Shown: positions 16,146-23,958 of the stretch, in pieces
How the letters are laid out: each line of letters opens with the position of its first letter
How positions within the stretch are numbered: the stretch's first letter is position 1
Made by a program: the position numbers and the translations under genes
Notes under the pieces: generated by a model
What the model was told of the DNA's origin: nothing
Databases searched by the model: none
The model's input: only the letters and a program-made list of their open reading frames with translations
DNA from: Thermomicrobiales bacterium
GTDB taxonomy: Bacteria; Chloroflexota; Chloroflexia; Thermomicrobiales; CADCWN01
DNA length: 44,362 nt
Direction of reading: 5' to 3'
Assembly (NCBI GenBank): GCA_030446685.1
Contig: JAUJMV010000001.1
Coordinates: forward strand, 140,765 to 185,126

Positions 16146-17570
16146 ATGGACACGACACTGACGCGGCCGGCCGAGGCGCCGCAGATGCGCGGCTTCTCGC
16201 GCGAGGCCGTCGAGGCGCTGTCGCGCGCGAAGGGCGAACCGGACTGGGCGCTGGAGGCGCGGCTGGCCGCCTGGGAGATCTACGATAACACGCCGCTGCC
16301 GACCCAGCGCGACGAAGCCTGGCGACGCACCAGCCTCCGCGCGCTGAAGCTCGACGACGTGCGCCCGTTCGGCGCGACGCGCGGGCTGGCGCGGAGTCTC
16401 GACGAGATCCCGGCGGCGGTGCGCGCGGGGCTGGAGGAGGGCGGCGAGGGCGGCCGGGACCTGCGCGCCTCGTTCGAGGCGAGCGGGACGACGCCGCGCG
16501 CCGGTCTGCTGCTCCAGCACAACTCCTCGGTCCTCTACCACACGCTGAACGAGGACGTGGCGGCGCAAGGGGTTATCTTCACCGGCCTCGACGAGGCGGT
16601 GCGCGACCACCCCGAGCTGGTGCAACGCTACTTCATGACCGGGGCGGTGCCGCCCACACACGACAAGTTCGCCGCGCTGCACGGCGCCTTCTGGAGCGGC
16701 GGCACCTTCATCTACGTGCCGCGCAACTGCGCGGTCGAGCTGCCGCTACAGTCGCGCGTCTACGCCGACGCCGACGCCCCGGCCGTCTTCGCGCACACGC
16801 TGATCGTCGCCGAGGAGGGCGCCGAGGTCGTCTTCATCGACGAGTTCGTCTCGCCGACCGGCGAGGGCCAGGGCTTCTCCGACGGCGCGGTGGAGATCTA
16901 CACCGGCCAGGGCGCGCAGGTGCGTTACTTCAGCGTGCAGGACTGGGGCCGCCACGTCTATCACTTCAACACCCAGCGGGTCGTCGCCGAGCGCGACAGC
17001 ACCACCCGCTCGCTGAGCATCCTGCTCGGCTCGAAGCTGACCAAGTCGAACGTCGAGAGCGCGCTCGACGGGCCGGGCGCGACCTCGGAGATGCTCGGCA
17101 TCTACTTCGGCGACGGCACGCAGCACTTCGACCAGCACACCCTACAGGACCATCTCAAGCCGAACACAACCAGCGACCTGCTTTTCAAGGGCGTCCTGCG
17201 TGACCGCGCGCGGCAGGTCTTCGCCGGCCTGATCCGCGTCGAGCCGGGCGCGCAGAAGACCGACGCCTACCAGGCGAACCGCAACCTGCTGCTCAGCGAC
17301 AAGGCGCGCGTCGACTCGATGCCGAAGCTGGAGATCGGGGCCAACGACGTGCGCTGCACGCACGGCGCGACGATGGGCCAGGTCGACCGGGACCAGCTCT
17401 TCTACCTCAGCAGCCGCGGCCTGGAGCGCTCCGAGGCCGAGCGGCTGATCGTGGAGGGCTTCCTGGACGAGATCATCCAGCGCATCCCGCTGGAGGAGGT
17501 CCGCGACCGCCTGCACGCGGCGATCCAGCAGAAGATGGGCCTGCCCGCGCGCGAGGGCGACGAGGGCTGA
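16146..17570 (+). CDS. sufD: SufD, Fe-S scaffold subunit
   Basis: 474-residue partner of SufB, required for iron entry into the SufBCD scaffold. It opens with FSREAVEALSRAKGEPDWALEAR and WRRTSLRALKLDD, the typical helical N-terminal domain, then the beta-helix core (DKFAALHGAFWSGGTFIYVP, GQGAQVRYFSVQDWGRHVYHF) and the C-terminal ANDVRCTHGATMGQVDRDQLFYLSSRGLERSEAERLIVEGF with the conserved His near CTHGAT. Length and motifs are normal. ATG 16146 lies 6 nt after a GGGGG site and only 10 nt after the palindromic element. Confidence 0.95.
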   Translation: MDTTLTRPAEAPQMRGFSREAVEALSRAKGEPDWALEARLAAWEIYDNTPLPTQRDEAWRRTSLRALKLDDVRPFGATRGLARSLDEIPAAVRAGLEEGGEGGRDLRASFEASGTTPRAGLLLQHNSSVLYHTLNEDVAAQGVIFTGLDEAVRDHPELVQRYFMTGAVPPTHDKFAALHGAFWSGGTFIYVPRNCAVELPLQSRVYADADAPAVFAHTLIVAEEGAEVVFIDEFVSPTGEGQGFSDGAVEIYTGQGAQVRYFSVQDWGRHVYHFNTQRVVAERDSTTRSLSILLGSKLTKSNVESALDGPGATSEMLGIYFGDGTQHFDQHTLQDHLKPNTTSDLLFKGVLRDRARQVFAGLIRVEPGAQKTDAYQANRNLLLSDKARVDSMPKLEIGANDVRCTHGATMGQVDRDQLFYLSSRGLERSEAERLIVEGFLDEIIQRIPLEEVRDRLHAAIQQKMGLPAREGDEG

Positions 17571-17837
17571 GGGGTGTGGGGTGATGAGCGGTGGCGGGGG
17601 GGCGCCAGTTGAAACCGGCCCCTCGCGGGCGCTGCGGCGCCGCGAAGTACCCTGCGGGGCATAAATCCGCCGTCGTGGACTGGGACCGTTGCAGCGGCAT
17701 TGCCCTTCCGATCGGCCTCTCGCCCCTGCCCGCCCCCCAACCCGCGTAGGCGGGTTGGGGGGCCGCAGGCCCGTGAGACGCCGGTTGAAACCCGCGGCCC
17801 CGCACCCAGGCCGATTCTTCAACAGGGGGAGACAACC
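17571..17837. repeat. Hairpin-rich repeat region between sufD and sufS
   Basis: No gene is seen here. A perfect 13-bp hairpin occurs: CCCCCCAACCCGC (17733-17745), loop GTAG, GCGGGTTGGGGGG (17750-17762). It is followed by GGCCGCAGGCC (17761-17771). The same CCCGC-n4-GCGGG plus GGCCGnAGGCC pattern occurs at 28261-28291 and 39015-39045. GTTGAAAC occurs twice in direct orientation, near 17607 and 17785. Confidence 0.65.
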
Positions 17838-19103
17838 ATGGCGCTCGACACCGCCGCCAGCACCGCGACCCTCGATGTCGTCGCCGTCCGCGCGGACTTC
17901 CCGATCCTGGGCGAGACGGTCGGTGACAAGCCGCTGACCTACCTCGACAGTGCCGCCTCCTCCCAGAAGCCGGAGGCGGTCATCCGCGCGCTGGACGACT
18001 ACTACCGCCGCTACAACGCCAACGTCCACCGCGGCATCTACCAGATCAGCGAGCGGGCAACCGCCGCCTACGAGGAGGCGCGGCACAAGGTCGCCCGCTT
18101 CATCGGCGCGGCCGACAACCGCGAGGTCATCTTCACGCGCGGCACCACCGAGAGCATCAACCTGGTGGCGTACGCCTGGGGGCGCGCCAACGTGCGGCAG
18201 GGCGACGTCATCATCGTCACCGAGATGGAGCACCACTCCAACCTGGTGCCGTGGCAGATCATGGCGCAGGAGCGCGGCGCCCTGATCGAGGCGATCCCCG
18301 TCACCGACGAGGGGCGGCTCGACCTGGAGGCCTACGACCGCCTGCTGGCCCGGCACGGCGGGCGGGTGAAGCTGGTCGCCGTCACTCACGTCTCCAACAC
18401 CCTCGGCACGGTCAACCCGGTGCGCGAGGTCGCGGATCGGGCGCGGGCGGTCGGGGCGCTGACGCTGGTGGACGGGGCGCAGAGCGTGCCGCACGGGCCG
18501 GTGAACGTCGGCGACCTCGGCTGCGACTTCCTGGCCTTCTCCGGGCACAAGATGCTCGGCCCGATGGGGATCGGCGTCCTCTGGGGCAAGCGGGCGATCC
18601 TGGAGGCGATGCCGCCCTTCAACGGCGGCGGCTCGATGATCAAGCGCGTCGCCCTCAAGGAATCGACCTACGCCGACCTGCCGAACAAGTTCGAGGCCGG
18701 CACGCCGAGCACCGGCGACGCGATCGCCCTCGGTGTCGCCACCGACTACCTGACCGCGCTCGGCATGGAGGCCGTCCGCGCCCATGAGCGCGACCTGACC
18801 GCCTACGCGCTCGACCGCCTGCGCGCCATCGGCGGCCTGACCCTCTACGGCCCGCCGACCGCCGAGGAGCGCACCGGCGTCTTCTCCTTCACGCTCGACG
18901 ACATCCACCCGCACGACCTGGCCTCGATCCTCGACGAGGACGGCGTCTGCGTCCGGGCTGGACACCACTGCACGCAGCCGCTGATGGACCGCTTCGGCCT
19001 GACGGCGACCGCGCGCGCCTCGGTCTACGTCTACAACACGCCCGAGGAGATCGATCGCCTCGCCGCCGCGCTGGAGCGCGCGAAGGCGATTTTCGCGTTC
19101 TGA
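17838..19103 (+). CDS. sufS: SufS, group II cysteine desulfurase
   Basis: PLP enzyme that removes sulfur from cysteine and passes it to SufU. The PLP lysine is Lys238 in FLAFSGHKMLGPMG and the catalytic Cys is Cys378 in CVRAGHHCTQPLM, the class II motif RxGHHCxxP. Other marks: NVHRGIYQISERATAAYEEAR, FTRGTTESINLVAY and EMEHHSNLVPWQ. 421 residues is typical. ATG 17838 follows GGGGGAGACAACC. Downstream the operon is interrupted by a palindromic element and an EamA transporter before sufU. Confidence 0.97.
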   Translation: MALDTAASTATLDVVAVRADFPILGETVGDKPLTYLDSAASSQKPEAVIRALDDYYRRYNANVHRGIYQISERATAAYEEARHKVARFIGAADNREVIFTRGTTESINLVAYAWGRANVRQGDVIIVTEMEHHSNLVPWQIMAQERGALIEAIPVTDEGRLDLEAYDRLLARHGGRVKLVAVTHVSNTLGTVNPVREVADRARAVGALTLVDGAQSVPHGPVNVGDLGCDFLAFSGHKMLGPMGIGVLWGKRAILEAMPPFNGGGSMIKRVALKESTYADLPNKFEAGTPSTGDAIALGVATDYLTALGMEAVRAHERDLTAYALDRLRAIGGLTLYGPPTAEERTGVFSFTLDDIHPHDLASILDEDGVCVRAGHHCTQPLMDRFGLTATARASVYVYNTPEEIDRLAAALERAKAIFAF

Positions 19104-19110
19104 CGGGTCG

Positions 19111-19228
19111 AAAGTTCAAGGTTCAAGGTTGCAGGTCGAAGGTCTCCCGTTCCGTAGACGGCGCGTGGTAATCGGGCGGCGGACGATGGACAGCGAGACC
19201 TTCGACCTTCGACCTTCAATCTTTAACC
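19111..19228. repeat. Palindromic element with GGTCGAA/GGTTCAA arms
   Basis: Left arm 19111-19146 repeats GGTTCAA/GGTCGAA and ends GGTCTC; right arm 19195-19228 begins GAGACC and repeats TTCGACC. The arms are imperfect reverse complements with a loop of about 48 nt. It lies between sufS and the EamA gene. Confidence 0.75.
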
Positions 19229-19243
19229 AATCAGGGGGCTGCC

Positions 19244-20227
19244 GTGAGTGGGCGGGGGGTCGCGACGGGGCGGCCGGCGGGGCTGGGCGCGGCGGCGGGG
19301 GCGCTGGCGGCCGTCGGGCCGGAGCTGGCCCAACTGTGCGTCGTGCTCCTCTGGGCCTCGACCTTCGTCGTCACCAAGGGCGCGTTCGCCGAGGTCACGC
19401 CGCTCGCCTTCGCCTTCGTCCGCTTCGTGCTGATGACCGCGCTCTCGTTCGCGGTCCTGGCGGTGGCGGTGGGGCGGCGCGGGGGCGGCTGGGGCGTGCG
19501 CCGCGCCGATCTGCCGCGCTTCGCCCTGGCGGGCCTGACCGGCTACACGCTCTACCAACTCGGCTTCGTGCTTGGCCTCGATCGCACCTCGCCCTTTTCC
19601 AGCTCGCTGCTGATCGCGATGGTGCCGCTCTTCACCGTGATCATCCTGGCGCTCGGCGGGGAGCGGACGCCGGGACGGGCGCTCCTGGGGCTGGGGATTG
19701 CCATCGTCGGCGCGGTCGTCTTCCTCGCGGAGAAGGGCGCGGCGGGCGGCGTGGTAGTCGGCGACCTGCTCAGCCTCGGGGCGGCGGTGGCGTTCGCGTT
19801 CTACGGCATCGTCAACCGCCCGCTGGCGCGCGACTACCCGCCGGAGACCTACACCGCCTACACCGTCCTCGCGGGGAGTGTCCCGCTGCTGGCGGTCAGC
19901 GCGCCCGCCGCGATCGCGCAGGACTGGGGCGCGGTCTCGGGGTGGGGCTGGCTGGCGATCGTCTACATGACGGTGCTGCCGGTCTACGTGGCCTACATGC
20001 TCTGGAACTGGGCGATCGCCCGGCGCGGCGTGGCGGCGGCGACCAGCTTCAGCCTGCTGGTGCCGGTCGTCAGCGGCGCGCTCTCGGCGCTCTTCTTCGC
20101 CGAGCGCTTCGGCCCGCTGAAACTGCTCGGCGCGGCGCTCGTCCTGGCCGGGCTGATCGTCATCCGCCTGCCGGGGCGCGACCGGCGGGCCGCGCGCGCC
20201 GAGGCGGGCGACACCGCCGCGGCCTGA
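19244..20227 (+). CDS. EamA/DMT-family transporter inside the suf operon
   Basis: Ten predicted membrane spans in two EamA repeats: the first opens LCVVLLWASTFVVTKGAF, and the second begins LGAAVAFAFYGIVNRPLA. Conserved EamA features are the LWASTF motif and the TSFSLLVPVVSGALSALFF helix. EamA members export amino acids or other metabolites; an exporter of cysteine-related compounds would fit the suf setting, but substrate is unknown. GTG 19244 has GGGGG 8 nt upstream. The C-terminus is basic and cytosolic. It sits between sufS and sufU with the same orientation and short gaps, so is probably co-transcribed, yet this is not a standard suf gene. Confidence 0.88.
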   Translation: MSGRGVATGRPAGLGAAAGALAAVGPELAQLCVVLLWASTFVVTKGAFAEVTPLAFAFVRFVLMTALSFAVLAVAVGRRGGGWGVRRADLPRFALAGLTGYTLYQLGFVLGLDRTSPFSSSLLIAMVPLFTVIILALGGERTPGRALLGLGIAIVGAVVFLAEKGAAGGVVVGDLLSLGAAVAFAFYGIVNRPLARDYPPETYTAYTVLAGSVPLLAVSAPAAIAQDWGAVSGWGWLAIVYMTVLPVYVAYMLWNWAIARRGVAAATSFSLLVPVVSGALSALFFAERFGPLKLLGAALVLAGLIVIRLPGRDRRAARAEAGDTAAA

Positions 20228-20272
20228 GCGGTCCCGTGACGACGGACGAGAGGAATTGAGGCGAAGGGGCCA

Positions 20273-20710
20273 ATGGACAGCTTCTACCGCGAAAACATCA
20301 TGGACCACTACCGCAACCCGCGGCACCGGGGGCGGCTCGATGCGCCGACGGTCAGCCACGAGGAGTTGAACCCGCTCTGCGGCGACATGATCCACATGGA
20401 TTTGGTCATCGCGGATGGCCGGTTGGCCGACGCGCGCTTCGACGGCCACGGCTGCGCCATCAGCCAGGCGGCGGCCTCGCTCTTGCTCGAGGATGTCGTC
20501 GGCAAGGGGCTCGCCGAGGTCCGCGCCTACGATCGCGACGACCTCTTCGAGCTGCTCGGCGTGCCGCTGTCGCCGGCGCGGATGAAGTGCGCGCTGCTTT
20601 CGCTCGGCGTGCTGCGCGCCGGCCTCCACGCGGCCACGGACAACGGCGGATCGGCCGCCACGCCCGTGGTCGCGGCGACCGCCGATAGAGCAGGTTCGCG
20701 ATCGGGTTGA
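20273..20710 (+). CDS. sufU: SufU, sulfur-acceptor protein
   Basis: SufU accepts persulfide from SufS in Gram-positive-type Suf systems. Conserved zinc/sulfur ligands are Cys36 and Asp38 (NPLCGDMI), Cys61 (GHGCAISQAAASLL) and Cys106 (RMKCALLSLGVL), preceded by the family opening YRENIMDHYRNPRH. The ~25-residue Ala/Thr-rich C-terminal tail (after LRAGL) is longer than usual. ATG 20273 follows GAAGGGG. It completes the SufCBDSU set despite the EamA insertion upstream. Confidence 0.94.
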   Translation: MDSFYRENIMDHYRNPRHRGRLDAPTVSHEELNPLCGDMIHMDLVIADGRLADARFDGHGCAISQAAASLLLEDVVGKGLAEVRAYDRDDLFELLGVPLSPARMKCALLSLGVLRAGLHAATDNGGSAATPVVAATADRAGSRSG

Positions 20711-20733
20711 GTTCGGGCCGCGCCGTTGCGTCG

Positions 20734-20753
20734 GGGCGTTTTCCTGAACGCCC
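20734..20753. terminator. Small hairpin between sufU and the Rieske gene
   Basis: GGGCGTT (20734-20740) pairs with AACGCCC (20747-20753) around a 6-nt loop. There is no T run after it, so it is more likely an attenuating or stabilising hairpin than a full terminator. Confidence 0.3.
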
Positions 20754-20813
20754 AAGCCTTCGCCCGGACCCCGCTCAACAATGACGGGGCCGCTGTTGGG
20801 AGAGTATCACACC

Positions 20814-21125
20814 ATGGAGTTCGTCAAAGTCGCCACCATCGGCGAGATCGCGCCCGGCGCCGCGCTGCGCGTCGAGGTCGGCGACGAGCCGGTCGCCATC
20901 TTCAACCTCGGCGGCGAGTTCTACGCCATCGGCGACATCTGCTCGCACGAGGAGGCGTCCCTTTCCGAGGGCGACATCTTCGGCGACGTGGTCGAGTGCC
21001 CGCTGCACGGCGCGGAGTTCGACATCAGGACCGGCGCGGCGCGCACCCTCCCCGCCGTGACCCCCGTGCCCACCTTCCCGGTCAAGGTCGAGGGCGACGA
21101 TATCCTGCTCGGCGTGGGGCGGTAG
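20814..21125 (+). CDS. Rieske [2Fe-2S] ferredoxin, small non-heme type
   Basis: 103-residue soluble Rieske protein. The 2Fe-2S ligands are Cys and His in DICSHEEASL and in VECPLHGAEFD, the C-x-H...C-x2-H set. No membrane anchor is present, so it resembles ferredoxin components of ring-hydroxylating dioxygenases or stand-alone Suf-linked Rieske proteins. ATG 20814 has GGGAG upstream; an in-frame ATG at 20781 would add an unconserved leader. Being last in the suf run it could be an electron carrier for assembly or a cluster recipient; both are inference. Confidence 0.9.
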   Translation: MEFVKVATIGEIAPGAALRVEVGDEPVAIFNLGGEFYAIGDICSHEEASLSEGDIFGDVVECPLHGAEFDIRTGAARTLPAVTPVPTFPVKVEGDDILLGVGR

Positions 21126-21326
21126 GGGCGGGGGTGCCTGGGAGGCGAGGGACCTCGCCCCCGCCGCCTGTGGGCGGCACCCCTCTCCCACGGTAGGGGG
21201 GGAGACCGGCGCCACGCGTGGTGGTGACACGGACTACTGAGGCAAGACTGCGGGCGCGGGCGCGGCAGTTATGCCGCCCCCCGCCCGCGGCAGTGCATCC
21301 TTCCCCTCTACGATCGCGATCGACCA
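21126..21326. other. Gene-free gap, G/C-rich repeats
   Basis: Between the converging Rieske and propeller genes. It holds GGGAGG/GGGGGG runs and a GGCGAGG...CCTCGCC pairing near 21145. No gene or clear promoter is seen. Confidence 0.4.
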
Positions 21327-22981
21327 TTACGGCGCGGGCCGCGGCTGCCAGTTGGGCCAGCCGGTGCTCGTCCCCGGCAGGACGCGCACATCGTCCGGGC
21401 TGGGGCCGGTCGAGACCGCCACCCGCCCGTCGCGCAGCACCGCGAGTTGCCGCCCGTCCGGCGACCAGCGCAGGCTCGTGCCCTCCGCCTGCCGCGTGTT
21501 CAGCCCGGTGAAAATGGGTGACACGGGCGCGCTCTCGTCGGCGCCGGCGGCGACCACGCGCACCTTGGCCAGCGTCCCGGCGCTCCCCTAGGTATGGCTG
21601 TAGGCCAGCCGCGCGCCGTCCGGCGCCCAGGCGATGAAGCCGGGATTCGCGCCCTCCTCGGCGCGGTGCTGCCCGACGACGCGTCCGGCCTCGTCCACGA
21701 TGGCGAGGTAGGGCGGGTCCTTCAACGGCGAGGCGACGAAGTTGTCGCTCGCGGCGAGCCAGAGCGCGATCCGGTCGCCGGCCGGCGTCGTAGCGACGCT
21801 CGCCGGACCCCAGAACGCGAGGGTCGGCAGCGTCCCGTCCGCGCGCGGGGTGCGGCGCAGTTGCCCCGCCAACCCGTCGGTGGTGGCGATCGTCCGCTGC
21901 GCGCCGGTGCGATCGTCGATCGCGAGCAGCCGCGTCGTCTGCCAATCGTCCCGGCTCTCCGGGATGCGCGGAAAGTCCCCGAGGATGTACACGGCTGTCC
22001 CCGTGCCGGACCAGCCCAGGCCGACGTATTGCCCCACGTGCTGCCCCTGGTAGAGCTTGCGGGCGTCGCGGCCAGCCGCGTCGGCGGTCCACAGCTCGTG
22101 CTCGTCGGCCCAGGTGATCCGGCCATCGCCGTTGTTGTCGCCGGTGGCAACGTGGAGCAGCAAGCGACCCCCCACGGACCAGGCCGCCGTCCCCGCAACG
22201 TTGCCGAAGCTGGTGCGCGCGCCGAGCCGCAATTCACGCGCGCCCCCGCTCGTCGAGGAGCCAGGTGCCGAAGTCGCCCTCCTCCGAAGCCGCGGTCCCG
22301 CCGGTCCGCGTGTAGATCGCCGCGTGCCGCGAGTCCGGCGCCCAGTAGGCGATCAGCGGCAACGTCCCGCCCAGGTCGTAGCGCCGGAGGAGATTGCCCG
22401 TCGCGCCGTAGAGATCGACCCTGCCGCCCCCCGTAGGCCAGGAAGCGCTTCCCGTCCGGCGACGCGGCGACCCCGTGGTACTCCCCCAGGACCACGAGGC
22501 GCGCGTCCCCGCCATCGGCGCCGGCGGCGATGATGCCGGCGCGCCCGTTGAGCGTGCCGGGGTAGAGGAGCGCCGCCTGCGCCGCCGCGCCACCGGCGCC
22601 GCCCCGCGCGGGACGGTTGTAGAGGACGATCGCCGACAGCGCGATGACGCCGAGGATGCAGAGCGTGGTGACGGCGACGTTGGCCGCGCTGACGAAACCA
22701 CCCCACCAGCACCGCCACCGGTCCGGGCTGGCGACGAGTCGCGGCGCCGTCACCCAGCGGGGAAGTGTCGGTCGGCGGAACGGGCGGACCGGCGCCGGCA
22801 GGGGCGTGCGCGCATCCCAGGTGGGCCGGTCGAGGGTGGCCTGGACCGCCGCGGGCAGCGCCGGCGCGGTGTGGGCCGCTTCGAGGTCGCCGAGGAAGCG
22901 GACCAGGTCGGGCGGGGCGTCCGCGTCAAGGAGATCGGCGTAGGCGGCCCGCAGGCGGGTCGGATCAGCACGGTTCGGCAT
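21327..22981 (-). pseudogene. Membrane-anchored beta-propeller protein beside a sigma factor, frame broken
   Basis: The frame from ATG 22981 gives an acidic N-terminal region (MPNRADPTRLRAAYADLL), one membrane span (VTTLCILGVIALSAIVLY) and the start of a WD40/TolB-like propeller (GVAASPDGKRFLAYGG). At the C run 22427-22432 an extra base breaks the frame; another register continues VDLYGATGNLLRRYDL and YWAPDSRHAAIYTRTGG. A second indel near 22245 leads to RLGARTSFGNVAG, TGDNNGDGRITWADEHELW and FIAWAPDGARLAYSHT. An amber codon at 21588-21590 interrupts this frame, which then continues in the same register (LRWSPDGRQLAVLRDG) to 21327. With repairs it would be ~550 residues. Overlap with the sigma gene suggests an anti-sigma or sensor partner. 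Whether damage is real is open. Confidence 0.7.
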
Positions 22982-23549
22982 CGTATTGCTCCTTGAGCGC
23001 CCGGATCGTGCGGCTGAGCCGCTTCTTGACCGCCTCCTCCCGCCCGCCGACGACCGCCGCGATCTCCCGCACCGTCAGGCCGGCCGCGAAGCGGAGGGCC
23101 AGCAGTTCGCGCTTGTCGGCGTCGAGGCCCCGCAGCAGCGCGTCCAGGCGGGTTATCGCCTCGTCGCGCAGCGCGGACTGCTCGGGGTCGCCGGCCTCGC
23201 CCCCCGGCAGGCTGTCCGCCAGCGTCGCCAGGTCCACGGTCGGCCGGCGGCGGGCGGCGTTCGCGGCGGCGTTGCGCGCGATGCGGAACAGCCAGGCGGC
23301 GAACGGCAGCCCGCGCTCGCGATACCCCGGCAACGCGGTCCAGGCTTGCAGGAAGACTTGCTGGGTCAGGTCGGCCGCGTCCTCGTCGGTGGCCGCGCGC
23401 GTCCGCAGGTACCAGTAGAGGCGCGCGCGGTAGCGCCCGTAGAGCATCCCGAAAGCCGCCGGCTCCGTCCGCGCCGCCCGGACCAGCGCGGCCTCGTCGG
23501 ATTCGGCGCCGCCCTGGCCCGGAACCAGCGCGGCCGAGATCTCCCCCAT
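22965..23549 (-). CDS. ECF-type RNA polymerase sigma factor
   Basis: 194-residue sigma-70 family factor with region 2 (LYGRYRARLYWYLRTRAATD, then DLTQQVFLQAW and FAAWLFRIARNAAANAARRR) and region 4 (ALLRGLDADKRELLALRFAA, LTVREIAAVVGGREEAVKKRLSRTIRAL). Region 3 is missing, as in ECF factors. ATG 23549 follows AAGGG at 7 nt. Its last 17 nt overlap the start of the membrane propeller gene in another frame, implying coupled translation and a functional pair in which the membrane protein holds or releases the sigma factor. Its targets are unknown. Confidence 0.92.
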   Translation of the reverse strand: MGEISAALVPGQGGAESDEAALVRAARTEPAAFGMLYGRYRARLYWYLRTRAATDEDAADLTQQVFLQAWTALPGYRERGLPFAAWLFRIARNAAANAARRRPTVDLATLADSLPGGEAGDPEQSALRDEAITRLDALLRGLDADKRELLALRFAAGLTVREIAAVVGGREEAVKKRLSRTIRALKEQYDAEPC

Positions 23550-23562
23550 GCGCGAACCCTTC

Positions 23563-23684
23563 ATACGGCATCCGGCCGCAGCCTGCCGGTGGTACCCTCC
23601 GCCCGAGGCATTCTCCCCTCCCCTCGCAGGGGAGGGGCCGGGGGAGAGGTCCTCCCACGCCGACCACACCGCCGGATGCCGTAT
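23563..23684. repeat. Inverted-repeat element upstream of the sigma gene
   Basis: Perfect 14-bp outer arms: ATACGGCATCCGGC (23563-23576) and GCCGGATGCCGTAT (23671-23684). Inside is a perfect 10-bp hairpin, CCCCTCCCCT (23615-23624) with AGGGGAGGGG (23628-23637). It lies in the sigma gene's 5' region. A GCCGGTGGTAC word inside also occurs in the gap after dnaJ. Confidence 0.7.
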
Positions 23685-23820
23685 CACTCGTGCTACCCCG
23701 GCTCTCTCGCGCCGGTATAGGAGAAACACGCGAGTCGGCGAAAAGGGACACGCGGCGCCCGTCAGGGCGCAGGCGTTCTCGGAGCGATACCATCCACGGC
23801 GCGGTGAACGCCCTCCGCCT

Positions 23821-23881
23821 CCCCAAAGCTGGGGGGCGCCGAACGACTCGGACGCGCGTGGCTCCCCCCAAAGTTGGGGGG
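23821..23881. repeat. Two G/C hairpin units (CCCCAAAGcTGGGG)
   Basis: CCCCAAAGCTGGGG (23821-23834) and CCCCCCAAAGTTGGGGGG (23864-23881) are near-identical hairpin units about 40 bp apart, both followed by GCG. The rest of the 23685-23958 gap shows no gene; it separates the sigma gene's promoter region from the end of the ABC-F gene. Confidence 0.5.
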
Positions 23882-23958
23882 CGGGGGGGCGCTCCCGGCC
23901 GGCGGGCCTCCGCGGATTGGAGAAGGCACGCGCCCCGCGGCGCCCGCCGCGGCACACA

